Positions 44,856 to 56,414 of a stretch of 64,000 nt of DNA are shown here, one piece after another. The notes beneath the pieces are model-generated. The model saw only the letters and a list, made by a program, of their open reading frames with translations. It had not been told where the DNA came from and searched no databases. The first letter of the stretch is position 1. Each line of letters opens with the position of its first letter. The DNA is from Litoditis marina (lineage: Eukaryota > Nematoda > Chromadorea > Rhabditida > Rhabditidae). Both the position numbers and the translations under genes were made by a program. The stretch is from assembly GCA_964036275.1 (NCBI GenBank), contig OZ038440.1, forward strand, positions 10,949,690 to 11,013,689, given 5' to 3'.

Positions 44856-45418
44856 TCAGAATCCGTGTCGGAGTCTCATCGATTGAAGTCGAGATATTTT
44901 CTGAGCAGCGGTCTGGGGGGTCCCGCAGGCAACCTTTCCCTCGTTGGAGCACTTGGGGTCTATCGCGTTAAATCCTGCAAATTTTCAGTAAAACTTCGAT
45001 AAACCTGTGAGGTCCTCATCTTTCGTTGTTCTTCAGTCAATTATGGTTTTTCGGTCTTTGAATTTAAGTAAAAACGTAACGAGAATAAGTGAACTATGTC
45101 TCTCGTCTAGACACAGTTCAATAGCGTGAAACAAAACTAAAACGGTTGCGATGCAGATATAATTCTTCTTCTCTATAATAATACCTCCAAAAAGATATTT
45201 TGTTTCACTTCAACAAATTGAATATAAAAAAAGATGGTTATACCTGCCAACGTGGTTCCGCACATGAAGACTCCGGCATTCACATCGCAACAGGTCTGGA
45301 AGATGGCCGCCTGGCAGTTCAGCATGTTCTGTTCTGCCCTGGAAACGAACATTTCCCAATCTTCCTTTGACCCTCTTCCTTCTCTCTCTCTTTTTCTCTT
45401 TCTCTTTCTCTCTTTTCA

Positions 45419-45451
<33 letters not shown>

Positions 45452-48400
45452 TCTCTCTTGTTCTCGCTCTAATTCTTTATTTTCATCTTATTCTGTCTCA
45501 ATCTCTTCCACCCCTCCCCCCCCCAACTTCTCTCTGCCCTCTCTCTCTGCCCACTCTCTCACCCACTTTCTCTCTCAGATTTCTTTCAATTTTATTCTCT
45601 AGCCAAAAACTACTCACTTGCACAGTCCGTGGAGGATAACATCTCTCTCGAACTTTGTGTTGCATTCTTCCAGAGTTGGCTCGTATCTCTCGCGGCAGAA
45701 GTCCATGCAATAGAACTCCTTCATGAGCACTGAAAAATTGTAAGTATTAAAGGGACCGTACCTCTATAATGTGTAATGTAAGTAAATGAAAAAAAGTCAT
45801 TTATTCAGTTTTGAGATGAACGTTTCACACGTTACATACAGAAAATACAGAAAACCACATGATTTCGGAGCAAATTAGAAGCCAACAAAATTTGAGTTAC
45901 TGTAATGTAGCAACCCTTGAACTCTCACTGCTTTGTTGTTTCCATGATATCTACAAATCCTCTGTCACAGCTTTGATTGTGGTAATTTCGGCAATATTTT
46001 GAAAATGGTTTTGTATTTTTATAGACATTTTGAAAATTTTGTACGTAAGTGAACTCGGCGGTGTATGTACGTGCGCGTGGTCGCGCCGCATTTTTGCGAA
46101 CACGGAGCAAAACAGGACGTTGAGACCTAGATGAATGATTAAGATTTTTTAATGTTAACAACATCGACTAATCAGCCCAGACCTTCAAATTAAAGAGGAA
46201 CGGTCCCTTTAAGAAAGGACGAAACCACCAAGAACTTCGTAAAACACACTTTGAAGCGAAAGTATCGGTTGACAATTTTAAATTATAGCAAATATTCTTC
46301 TACCAATACCAGAACAAATTCTCACTGAATTTTGTCGAAAAACAAAGTATAATTCATGAAAAAGTGGGGACCCAACGACTGTGAGATTTGTCTTCCGCTG
46401 TGCGTCCCGTAGACAACTACTCTCAAATGGAACAGCTACTGCTACAAAAACCGAAAAATACTAATATACTCTAGTATAACTATGTTCATTACAAACATAC
46501 AAAAGTCGTAAAATATTTTTTCAAACCTGTAGACTAGAATCTACAAATCACAGATGTGCACTCAACGTAGTCAGTTATAGAGTTTCTGGTTTTGTACACA
46601 ATGGTTTGCAGTTTTGTTGATTACTCCAACTCTAGGCATATTATTCAACAGTTCTCTTTTTCGCAACTGTGATTTGTAGATTCTAGTTTACAGGTTTGAA
46701 AAAATATTTTACGACTTTTGTATGTTTGTAATGAACATAGTTATACTAGAGTATATTAGTATTTTTCGGTTTTTGTAGCAGTAGCTGTTCCATTTGAGAG
46801 TAGTTGTCTACGGGGCGCACAGCAGAAGACAAATCTCACAGTCGTTGGGCCCCCACTTTTTCATGAATTTTTCTCTTTTTGTATACATGCCGTAGGTATG
46901 TAGAGAGGTGGTATGATCTGTACGGTGGATGAAATTGTTTTCTTAGTTGACCACTTGTCAAGTATTACCATCATTCGAAAAAAAAATATAACGTCAACAA
47001 TGCACTTCTGAGAGCTTACTTCATCTGCCCTGCAGAATCCCGGAATACGTCATGTTTGAATGAACTTTCATCGTGAATTGACAAATTTAAAGAAGTTTTC
47101 AGCATTTGAAAATTCAATTCAAAATTCAAACCTTTTAAAAGTTGACCTCATCTGCCTTTCAGAATCTCAGATTACGTCGTGTTTGAATGAAGTTTCATCG
47201 TTAATCCACCATTTGTGAGATATTTTCAGCATTCGCAAATGTATTTCACGTTAATTCTGCACTTTTAAAAGTTGACGTCATCTGGCCTTCTTAATCCCAG
47301 AATACGTCGCTCTTAGATTAAGTTTTACCGTCAATTGACCCTTTCTAAGATAGTACCATCATTTGAAAATATATTTGACGTCAATTTTGCACTTTTCAAA
47401 AATGACGTCATCTGGTCTCCAGAATCCTGAAGGCCGTCACGAATAGAATACTTCATAACCAAAGAAAAGTCACGAAGACATCATATTTCGATTTTCATCC
47501 GAATCGGTCAACGTTACCCTAAGTTATGAGACAGTTCGATCCACCGACTTGTCAGAGAGGGTGAGAGAGCATGCTAAATGGAGAGACACATTCCAAAAAT
47601 GTCTATAACTTTAACAAAAACATTTTTTTTCTAATTTTTTTTGCTCCGCCAGGGTTTGAGTAGGTATCACATGTTTTACCCGAAGTGCAACAAAATCGAT
47701 TGAGTAGAAACCCTTAAACTGGGAATATTCCCTTGTCACAACCCACCCACACACGACGGAAGTTGGCGCTCTGGATGAAGCGCATTAGGCCATAACTTGG
47801 CTCAAACTTAACCGATTTCGCTCAAATTTAAAGCACGGTTAGGGAATAAGCTATAAAAAACTATTTTATCATTAAAAACTTCGTTTTGCATATTTCAGCT
47901 TTTTTAGGAGAGAACTAAAAAAATGGAGAGGCGCATTAGCCGGACTAAAGACAAATCTCGCACAGCGCTTCGCGCTGCGCGCGATAGGAGTAAATTGATT
48001 AGTCACGTAAAGCTAGCATAGAAATCGGGTAGTTTGTAGTTGCACGTTTCTGACTTCTGCTGTGTTGAACATGTTTTGCGTGACTTAGCAACTGACTAAC
48101 AGTGGTTGGCTGTTTCTTGGTGTATCGTGTTTGGACCACACAAGTAAAATTCACACAAACTATAGAATTAAACTAAGAACTGGTATTAGGAAATTATGTG
48201 CTCAGTGAAATTTCCTAATCCATCCAAAAGTCTTTATGACAACAAATATTTTCGTTTCAGATGAATATAACACCAAGAACTGACAGTTGTATCCGGCCCC
48301 GCACTGATACTCGGTGGCGGCGAGGTCGACCTTCCAGTCCTGCGCCTCAGACACGTTGGCGGCACCCATTTCCACGTACGTTTCCACGTCCATGCAATTG

Positions 48401-49003
48401 CGGAACGAGCTCACGCACTGGATCAAATCGTTTCCCAATCTGGGAATATTGGAAATGAGCCAAATGAAAGTATGAAGTTACAGAACAGATCAAATCAGAA
48501 TAGATCGACTCGTTTCCCGATTTGGTGACGAATCAAATAAAAGTTCAAAGCGTTGAAGTTTAGAATAGATCAAGTCGTTTCCCAACCTTAAAAGACCGAA
48601 TGAGGGGTTAGATTTTCTGAATAGAAGAAAAATGCGTGAAGGTACGAGGTGGGGAATTGAAAACATATAATGGTAAAGTGCTGTTAGATAAATTCAAAAT
48701 AAGGAAAACTAGCTTTTAAACCATGGTAGCTACTTTAGCTTTTCTCACTTGAGCCTATTCGGCATGTCTTACGAAAATTTCTTCAAATTCGATCAGAAAC
48801 GTTTCCATGTGAAAAGTATACGGTTTGTTGATCCGAAAATCCGTGAATAATGCTCACTTGCAAATCTGAGGCTGTGCCTTGAGACCATCTTCTAACAGCC
48901 AATGTTCTCTGTGATCATGGAATCCCTGCCAATACTCGGGAAGGCCGGTTCCCATTGAGATATTGAAGCCGTTGAAGTAGGTACGATAGCATTCTTTTGC
49001 CTT
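44856..49003 (-). CDS. Secreted cysteine-rich nematode protein, paralog B (5' end unresolved)
   Basis: Five exons equivalent to exons 3-7 of paralog A: 48858-49003, 48285-48439, 45618-45729, 45244-45338 and 44856-44974, with identical phases, giving 208 residues. Shared blocks include AKECYRTYFNGFNIS, LPEYWQGFHD, FRNCMDVETYVEMGA, TEYQCGAGYN, EFYCMDFCRE and AEQNMLNCQAAIFQTCCDVN followed by AGVFMCG. The donor after exon 4 is an unusual GTCAGT. I could not place the signal-peptide exons; a secretory leader (MFKLYHSSLLLCLIILI) at 50403 on the same strand is a candidate but does not join in phase. The 2.5-kb intron 45730-48284 is filled by repeats. Confidence 0.8.
45363..45480. repeat. CT-rich low-complexity tract
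   Basis: TCTCTC/TTTCTC microsatellite in the intron between the last two shared exons of paralog B. Long Ser/Leu-rich frames across it are artefacts. Confidence 0.9.
46351..46870. mobile_element. 520-bp foldback element with ~200-bp arms, in a paralog B intron
   Basis: Left arm 46351-46553 and right arm 46667-46870 are near-identical inverted copies (AATTCATGAAAAAGTGGGGA at the left, its complement at the right), differing by only a few substitutions, around a ~115-bp loop. No coding frame is present. High arm identity suggests recent origin or arm-to-arm conversion. Confidence 0.85.
46930..47440. repeat. Diverged tandem repeat, ~130-bp period, with TGACGTCA words
   Basis: About four units; each begins near TTGACGTCATCTGG, continues CAGAATCCCGGAATACGTC and ends TTTTGCACTTTTAAAAG. 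Units start near 47016, 47142, 47271 and 47401, preceded by a partial unit. Confidence 0.75.
47988..48103. repeat. Dispersed ~125-bp repeat, copy 2 of 3
   Basis: GATTAGTCACGTAAAGCTAG at one end and ACTGACTAACAGT at the other, as in the copies at 22172 and 50865. Confidence 0.75.
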
Positions 49004-52000
49004 CTGAATATTTATCGTTTTCGAGTAAGTTTTGAAAACACAGCAACATTTTCCAACATTGCCGAAAGAGTGGGATCAAACTACAAACAATACGAAATGA
49101 AGTATCGAACAGAATTATTGTTTTACCTACGTTTTTCAGAGCAATCCCCGTAAGAAGGTTTCATCGCCACTCTTCTCGATATGGTATGTAACTTTGTCAC
49201 CCCAATCTCTCTTGCCAAACGTTCGGTCATTTTTAAGATATGTCATCAAATACCTATTCAAAAGCCGTATTGTTGCGTTCAAAAAAACAATCTGTGCGTG
49301 ATCAACTCACATGGATATCCGTCAGTCCGCATATGGCGGATCCGCTTGCCACAAGAGCTGAAATTTGTGTGGTTCAGGATTTGGATTTATCTACTGTTGC
49401 ACTGCAATCTCGATTCGCAGATGACTGAATCTGTAGCGGTTATGCGGACGGCTCGTAAGCTTTACAAGAGGTATATCGTCTATATGGGACTTATGAGTAC
49501 ATAGTCCGAGAATTTCGTGTGATATACTCGGAAGTTGGTAAACATAATTGAAAACGGAACTTCGAATAAAAAAGTTTCTTGGAGAAACATCATTTAACCT
49601 TAAAACATGTTACTTTCATCATTGGAGAGATAAAGGTTTGGAACATGAAAATACCTAGAAGTGTCAGATATCGTAGAGCCATTTTGGTGAAGTGTAACTG
49701 CGTTGAGCAGGTGCTTGATATTTATAAAGAAAACCTTATCGGTCGCCCTCTACCGAACTAAAATAATGACTAAACTTTGGCCCGATAAGAGATTATGGTC
49801 TTCCGTCTACGGTGTAGCTGGAATGACGTTTTCCACGCTGCTTCTATAGGCTCTTCAGTTGACCGAAGAAATTCCGCTAACGAGTGCTAGAAATTGATAT
49901 CCAGAGAAGTGCGTTTGAAAACATCACCTAACATCAATTGACACCATAGGGCAGTTTGAATTGCATTTAGTCTTACATTTTACATTGGTATTCAGATAAC
50001 AAGTGCACTTATTTCCAAGGAAAAAAAACGAGACTAGGGGTTAGATGTGCATCAGATTTTCATTCTCACCAATTTTCAGATTAGCTCAACGCGTACTCGA
50101 TATATATATATATATTGTATGACATTGTGCTCTCATAACTCCTTCTTGCTTCATGTACGGTTCGAACCGAGAATGGCTTGTTCCCAAACTTCGGTCTAGT
50201 TTTGGGGGCAGTTTTTGGCTACTTTTGTCATCAAATCTATCAGAGGACAAAGCACATTGGTCTAATCTCCTGGAGCCGATTAACTGTAGCAACTGACTAG
50301 AAATGTTTATCAGGACAGAGGTAGACCGACAGGCGAATGTTGGGGTCACACGAATAAGAATGATGAGACAAAGTAGCAGGGAGGAATGGTACAATTTGAA
50401 CATTGCTGAAGTTTCTAGCGCAATTACTGAAGTTTCTACAAGTTTTACGTGACAACAAAAACGAACGAAGATGGACTACACTTCTGATCAAATGTAAAGT
50501 TACAAAACGTGATTCAAAAATTCGTATTCGACTAACAAACCGATTTCAACTCCGGATGCGTCTTTAGGTTTCTTGGACGTTTTCCATTTATTTCTGATAT
50601 ACTGGAATACTCTCCTGATTCATTTGATTACCTTATTTGAATTAAACGTCGATTATTCTCGAGTTTTAATGTTTTCGCTCCTTTTTTGAATGTGTGTTTC
50701 ACTGATTGAATGAGCGAACTTTGATCGCGTATTCGAGTTTTCTCGAAATTCACCCGATTCGGTTCATTTCCCGTTCGGTTCTGCGCAATAAATGTTATAT
50801 CAATGGCATCAGTTTCGGTTCTTCAACGAAGTTCTCGTTTCGGTTACAAAAGATCGGAGTATACTAGGAGTGAATTGAATAGTCACGTAAATTTAACATT
50901 CTAATGAGGAATCGTGCACTTTTTCATTGTGCGTTCCTGAGTTCTGATGTGTTTAACATGTTTCACGTGACTGTACAATTGACTAACAGTAAAGTGTGTT
51001 AACCACGGAGATATGTATGTGCTTATGTTGATTGAAGTTGTTGAGAAAGTAATGTAAAAAGATAATAGGAATCAAATCAAAGTTCGAAGTCTATACTATT
51101 TCACTAAAACTAATGTTTTTGTTCCGATAGATTTGTTCTGTAGTTAATCGAGCTAACTACGTTCAGATACCAAAGTATATCTGTGTTTACTCAATTTTAA
51201 ATACGGTAGATCACACTATGTCCACAACTGAATAACCTCTTCTTCCGATTTTTCATTACATAAGTAGTTAGAAAAAACAGTACTTTGTTGTTTCCTGCGT
51301 CATACTTGTAAAGATTCGTGGAAGTTCTACGTGCGGAACCAATTCTGCATGGCGAACATTGTTCGGTTTCGATTTTCCCGCAGGTCGCTCAGTTGTACAA
51401 GGTTGTTGGTCGCATCAAATTAAGATGATACTGTTTATTCTATGGTGAATTCTCGTACAAAAACCGTCTGCTGTTTTGTATGTAGCATAACAATCCCGCG
51501 TGAAATTCACACATTACTGAGAAGATTTGACGTTTTGCCTCGCTGTATGTGTGTAAGGGCGTGAAGATGTTCATGTGTATAACATACATGGGTACACGTG
51601 GGATCCGACGTGTGTTTACGACTTTTCTAGCTCGGGGTCGCGTGATTTCACATAAGTTCACCTTTCCACCTCTTACTAACTGGAACACTAGACAAGTATA
51701 GTACGAGAAAATCCGCGAAATGTTATGCCCCGTGTCAAACGTTTCCGTTGTACGATACATGTTGAACGATTTTTAAAATTTTCCACATACTTCCCCAAAG
51801 CACCGAAAGAATCAATATTTCTTTCTTGAACTCAATGTTCTTGTTAGTCTCTCCTAATTCGTTGTTATACGATTACAATGTCCTTTTGACGATTTGGTGT
51901 TACACCTTTCCATGTTGTACACCTCTTTCTGTTCTTCATTTCGTTGACACAAGTCAACTTGTTCTATTCTTTCATGGAACATTGGTTATTAGGTTGTACC

Positions 52001-52190
52001 TTTGTCACGCAGTGAAACCATTTTTATCATCTTTTCATTTCAAATTCAACTTATTCTATAGAGTAGTATAGAGAAGTTAAAAAATTCGAGATGTAGGTTA
52101 GCTTTTACCTATAATAAAATAGATTGTCAATTTCTTATATTGTTCGCTTCATTCGGCTCATGATTTGCGAAAAAGACTTTTTTTCAGAAA
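49004..52190. other. Intergenic between divergent secreted-protein genes
   Basis: Upstream of minus-strand paralog B and of the plus-strand gene at 52191. It holds a candidate secretory-leader frame at 50403 (minus), a TA microsatellite (about 50100-50115) and a third copy of the 125-bp repeat. Plus-strand open frames at 49181-49504 do not resemble a known protein. Confidence 0.5.
50865..50990. repeat. Dispersed ~125-bp repeat, copy 3 of 3
   Basis: GAATAGTCACGTAAATTTAA to TTTCACGTGACTGTACAAT then GACTAACAGT; the copy with the best-preserved inverted ends. Confidence 0.78.
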
Positions 52191-55100
52191 ATGATTGTCC
52201 GAGTTTTCTTGTTCCTGGCTCTTTTCTTCACTTGTTCTGCGTCTCGAATGAATCAGCAGTGCCGAGAACTGTTTACGTGTGCAGTCCAAAAAGGATGTCT
52301 CAACGTAAGTGTCTCACGAATGAAAGTTGATTTAGTAGCTAAATTAGGGTGGAATAGGTCAATTCAACAACTCCATCTTTGCATAGTTCGGCTAGGTGGC
52401 TGTGGTTTGCACAGTTATGGCAGATGAATCTGGTCATCGTCCATTTTTTGTCAAATTTATATCTAGGAAAAAGTAATTGTGATCTTGGAAACGTGAACCA
52501 TGATGTACGATAAACGAACGATGATCAACGTTGAAACGTTGATGTACGATGTAAACATTGAACGTGTTCGATGTAACTGTACTTTTAGTTATACTATCTT
52601 CTTGCTTTCTCAGTTGGACCGAGAAGATATTTTTTTCAGTTTATCAAGAGTGACTATTGAGTGATATCACGGTGTACAGTTTTCCCGGGTGCGAGATATT
52701 GTTTCAGGTCCCGTTACTGACTGAACGAGTGAACAACAAGAGTATCAGCGTGGAAACGTTCGATGATGTTGACGCCGTGAGTGTATTTCCCATTTGAGTA
52801 GTTCATGAGTTGAATATATCTAATTGAACATTTTATGTGCCCATTCACAATAATCGAAAGGTGAGAGGCTCGATCTAGAGAAAAAGGGAATTGAACTAAA
52901 ATCCAGATGTCTTAGCGATCTATTTATTGCCTCTTGACGTTTTATATCCAATTACTCCAATAACATACCGGCCTGTGAAACCGCTGGCAGGTTAAAATAC
53001 CGGAGAAGATGCAGGTTTAAATACTGGTGTCGAATTAGTCAGCATCTCCTTATCAATTTCACACAATACAGGCGACATCTGGCTGTGCCCGGTATTTTAA
53101 GTTGCAAAATTGGCGAGTCCGGTATTTTAAGTTGCAGCGGTTTTTCAGAGTATACTAAATGCCAATACAACACAAATTATCATCATGTTAGGTGTAGTAC
53201 TAGTAGTACTCATGTACCCATGAATAAGAGTGATAGTTCACCAAAACATGATAGAAGACAATTGTTGACGCAACTGTTGAGAAATACAGAGCGCGAGATG
53301 ACCCTATACTTAGCATGAATGTAATTTTTCAATAGTTTTTTTTACAGGCTATCAACTACGGGTGTTTATTCACAACTGGCTGCATTGGAGAATGTAACGA
53401 CTGTCCGATTTGCTATGATAGTAAGAAGAGGATGATCGAACTTCTCGGCGGAGAAGAATTGGTTGAAGGAAGTAAGTAGATAACCAACGCTGTGGGAATG
53501 TTATACACGGAAAATGTTCGTTACTTATGAAAAAATTTCCATTGATGCTCATAACAAAATATTATCCTTATAATGTGAAATGCTCATCTGGTGCTCTGAG
53601 AGGTGCGTAAAACCCACCATAACTTCATTTCGACCGCATCTTCTTCATCCCCAAAATTGTTTTGTTACAACACACTAAACACAGCAGCAGCACACAAATT
53701 TGTGAATTAAACTAAGAGGTGACCTGAATTTACTGGTATCTCCATTGAAAGTACCACCAAGTGTGGTGTTGATGTGCTGGTATTTTGGAAGGACGAGATG
53801 AAACGATGGTTTTCAAATTGATTCCGATCATTTAAGCGGAATGCTACGACTTGATGAAATGCACAAACGACTGTTTCGAGAAGACCGATATGTACGTGGA
53901 AGACATGATTGAGTGTACACGCCATAGCTGCGCGTTTCACTGTTTTTCGGGGTGAGTTGAATGAGAAAGAAACTTCTGTATTGTACTTCATCATGCAATT
54001 ATAATAAAAGCTCAGATATAGAGAAAATGAAATGCGTAAAATTATTAGTAAGAATATATAGTAGCTTGTGTCCAGTTTTTGATCTTCCAAAACCATTCCG
54101 AATTGAAATATTTGAGTTAAACATGGTTGTGTTGATGTTTTATCAACTCAGAAGGGAAGAACTTCTGGTTGACCAACTGACAACTGTGGTTTAACGTAAA
54201 CAAATATCAACTTGAAGTTAGATAAGATTCTCGATCAAGCTTACTCGAGCCGAATCAGGCAGCAGCGCCAACACCGCTAAATATTATCTGCTGTCAGTCA
54301 CCCGAGTGCGCTATGCTAGAAGATCCCGGCACCTTCATCCCATCCTGCGTCTCCTCGAACATCCGCTATTTCTCTGCTCTTACATCCCGCCAGGATAAAA
54401 GAGACAAGAAATAGTGAGGCAGAACGAGAGACGCAGAATGGGATGAAGGTGCCGGGATCTTCTAGCATACGTACTATGATCAGAAGAATGTTCTTACTTC
54501 TGTCTGCGCACCTGCTTGAAGCTTGACCCAAAAAATGTGTTTTTGACATGAATCAAGGTGCCCGAGTTTAGGAAGGAAGTCGAACGTTGCGATGGTTTGA
54601 ATTTTCTATCAATAAAAGATCTGCCAAACTTCCAAAGCCGCTTCCTATATAATACCTGCAGTATTAAATGAATTAATCAGTTGAATAGAAAGAAAATACT
54701 TTTTTAGGTCATGTACCACCTGTTCTGCCCTGGTGACCAGAGTATTCAACAGGATGTGTGTGGTAGGCAAATTCCGCTCAATCATACAAGGTGGTTTTAA
54801 GGTGAGCTATAAGAAGTTTTGTCCCATTATCATAAACAACCCATTATCTATATTTTGTTTTTGTTTTCTTCTGTTGTTATATGAGTTTGCGACCAATAAC
54901 GATAATCTACAACTTCACCATAAGGATTGAACTGTCTCTGCTCTCAGTAGTAAATGAATTGGACGAACAGCGGAAACGAAAAACAAGCAGTTCGCCCATC
55001 TCGATTCCCAATTATCACGTGTCAACACATCGGAATCGAACAAATGATCAGAAAAACTACCGTAACACATTTTTCTTGCTGTCCTTTAATTGCCGTAAAA

Positions 55101-55442
55101 TCGTTGAATAACGTGTTAAAATGGTGCTGGAACTCTACCATACATCAAACTTACAATAGTTCATAATGAACAAGAGTGGAAATAATCTCATTCTAGAAAG
55201 AGAATGTAGATAGTTCTCGGAAATTCTTTTCCGAGTTCCTCTTTACAAAACTTCTTTTGCAGTTTCAACAGTAATACATCCAGCGACAATATTTTATTGA
55301 ACATCGCGTCGTTACGGGTTCTCTGACAAAAAAGTGATCATTGTTCCAGGGTCAATGTCACGAGATGTTCCGCGACATTGTTCACAGCAAGTTTGAGGCC
55401 GAATTTCGCAAAGCTGGAAAGAAGCCTGACCTCAGGCCTTAG
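52191..55442 (+). CDS. Secreted cysteine-rich protein, unknown family (202 aa)
   Basis: Six exons join in phase: 52191-52304, 52708-52776, 53348-53471, 53837-53951, 54708-54801 and 55350-55442. Signal peptide MIVRVFLFLALFFTCSAS. The mature protein has cysteines in regular groups: CRELFTCAVQKGC, then CLFTTGCIGECNDCPICY, CYDLMKCTNDC, CTRHSCAFHC, SCTTCSALV and GQCHEMF. The tail is basic (EFRKAGKKPDLRP). No membrane helix follows the leader, so it should be exported. The spacing differs from the paralog A/B family and I do not recognise it. Exon 4 has a TTTAAG acceptor, which is unusual. TTTTTTCAG lies three bases before the ATG, a likely trans-splice site. An AATAAA lies at 55570. The intron at 53952-54707 contains a MITE. 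Confidence 0.8.
52970..53147. repeat. Foldback repeat with TTAAAATACCGG arms
   Basis: GAAACCGCTGGCAGGTTAAA and ATACCGG on the left; CCGGTATTTTAAGTTGCAGC and GGTTTTTC on the right, inverted, in an intron of the secreted-protein gene. Confidence 0.6.
54312..54470. mobile_element. MITE, ~160 bp, with ~40-bp terminal inverted repeats
   Basis: Left end TATGCTAGAAGATCCCGGCA, right end TGCCGGGATCTTCTAGCATA, with the following ~22 bases of each arm also complementary. No coding capacity. A related arm is at 28288. Confidence 0.85.
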
Positions 55443-56414
55443 CTAGATATCTCACACAGCATAATTTAAGAATTCAAAATGATTAATGATTGTTCGATAA
55501 CATCATGTCTGGTCCAAAGTTATTGGTTTGAGCTAGTAGTCATTTAGTCTGTCGTTATGTTATAAACACAATAAACCGATCTCATTCAACGCTGTTTTTG
55601 ATCCAAAAACAACTATTTCTACGCACGGAGAACATCAGAAAGTTTTAAAGAGCGCTGTTTCGGCAATGAGTTTATTTTCCTGCAATCTCCCGAAGTAGTT
55701 TTCCATGAATATGAATAATAGACAAAATGCATTCAAATGTTCGACAGCTTATTATAAGAGGTAACGTATGGTTAAAAACAAGAATATGGATCAAACTACA
55801 AACACAGCGGTATAATGCACCATATACCAAAAAGACTCGCTTCCAGAGAGCGCGTCCCATTGAACAGTTTTGTTTAGTAGCCCGTCTCTCGAACTCACCC
55901 AATCATTATCAAACGGTCAACACTCATAAAATCGATGGGCTGTGTTGACTGCCAACGCCCGTTCTTATTTGTTCGTTTACATGACATTGAAGTTCGTTTT
56001 TCATTGAAACTCGCCAGACTCAATTAGTGAAACTACTGGAACACGATAATTTGTGATATCTGCAAATTGAAATTAGATATCTATTGTAATGCGAATTTTA
56101 TTGTGAAAAATTGTAAAGATTTTGTTTCACTCTGTAGTATTCCTTGAAGCGCTAGGTGAAATCATTAGCCAAAAACTATGTCCGAAACTCCGTTGCTCTC
56201 TTAATATTTCAGTTTTAACATTTAACTTCGATCTCGTTTGAATCACAATGTGGGCACAATGTCAATTTCTCGCGTACGTTATAGCACAAAAACAGCCAGC
56301 TGACAAGTAGAGCGGTGCAGAGAAGCAGGAAGCTTCTGGGCTTTTTGTGAACACGGCTGCACTACAATATTCGAAAGAGTTGATCATTCATTGTTTTTTA
56401 TCTGGTTAACACGT
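55443..56414. other. Intergenic, no recognised gene
   Basis: 3' flank of the secreted-protein gene, with a GATCAAACTACAAACACAGC motif of a dispersed repeat near 55792, then the upstream region of the C11orf54-type gene. Confidence 0.6.

Noticed and set aside
45234..45710. Ser/Leu-rich and Arg/Glu-rich frames of 70-122 codons
   Set aside because: They cross a CT microsatellite and a real minus-strand exon of paralog B; low complexity explains the open frames.
49181..49504. 107-codon plus-strand open frame and an overlapping frame with MADPLATRA
   Set aside because: Considered as a retrotransposon remnant, but no motif could be confirmed and there is no splice context.
50086..50403. Minus-strand frame with a good signal peptide (MFKLYHSSLLLC) as first exon of paralog B
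   Set aside because: Kept only as a candidate: its best donor is phase 1 while the next known exon needs phase 0, and no bridging exon was found.
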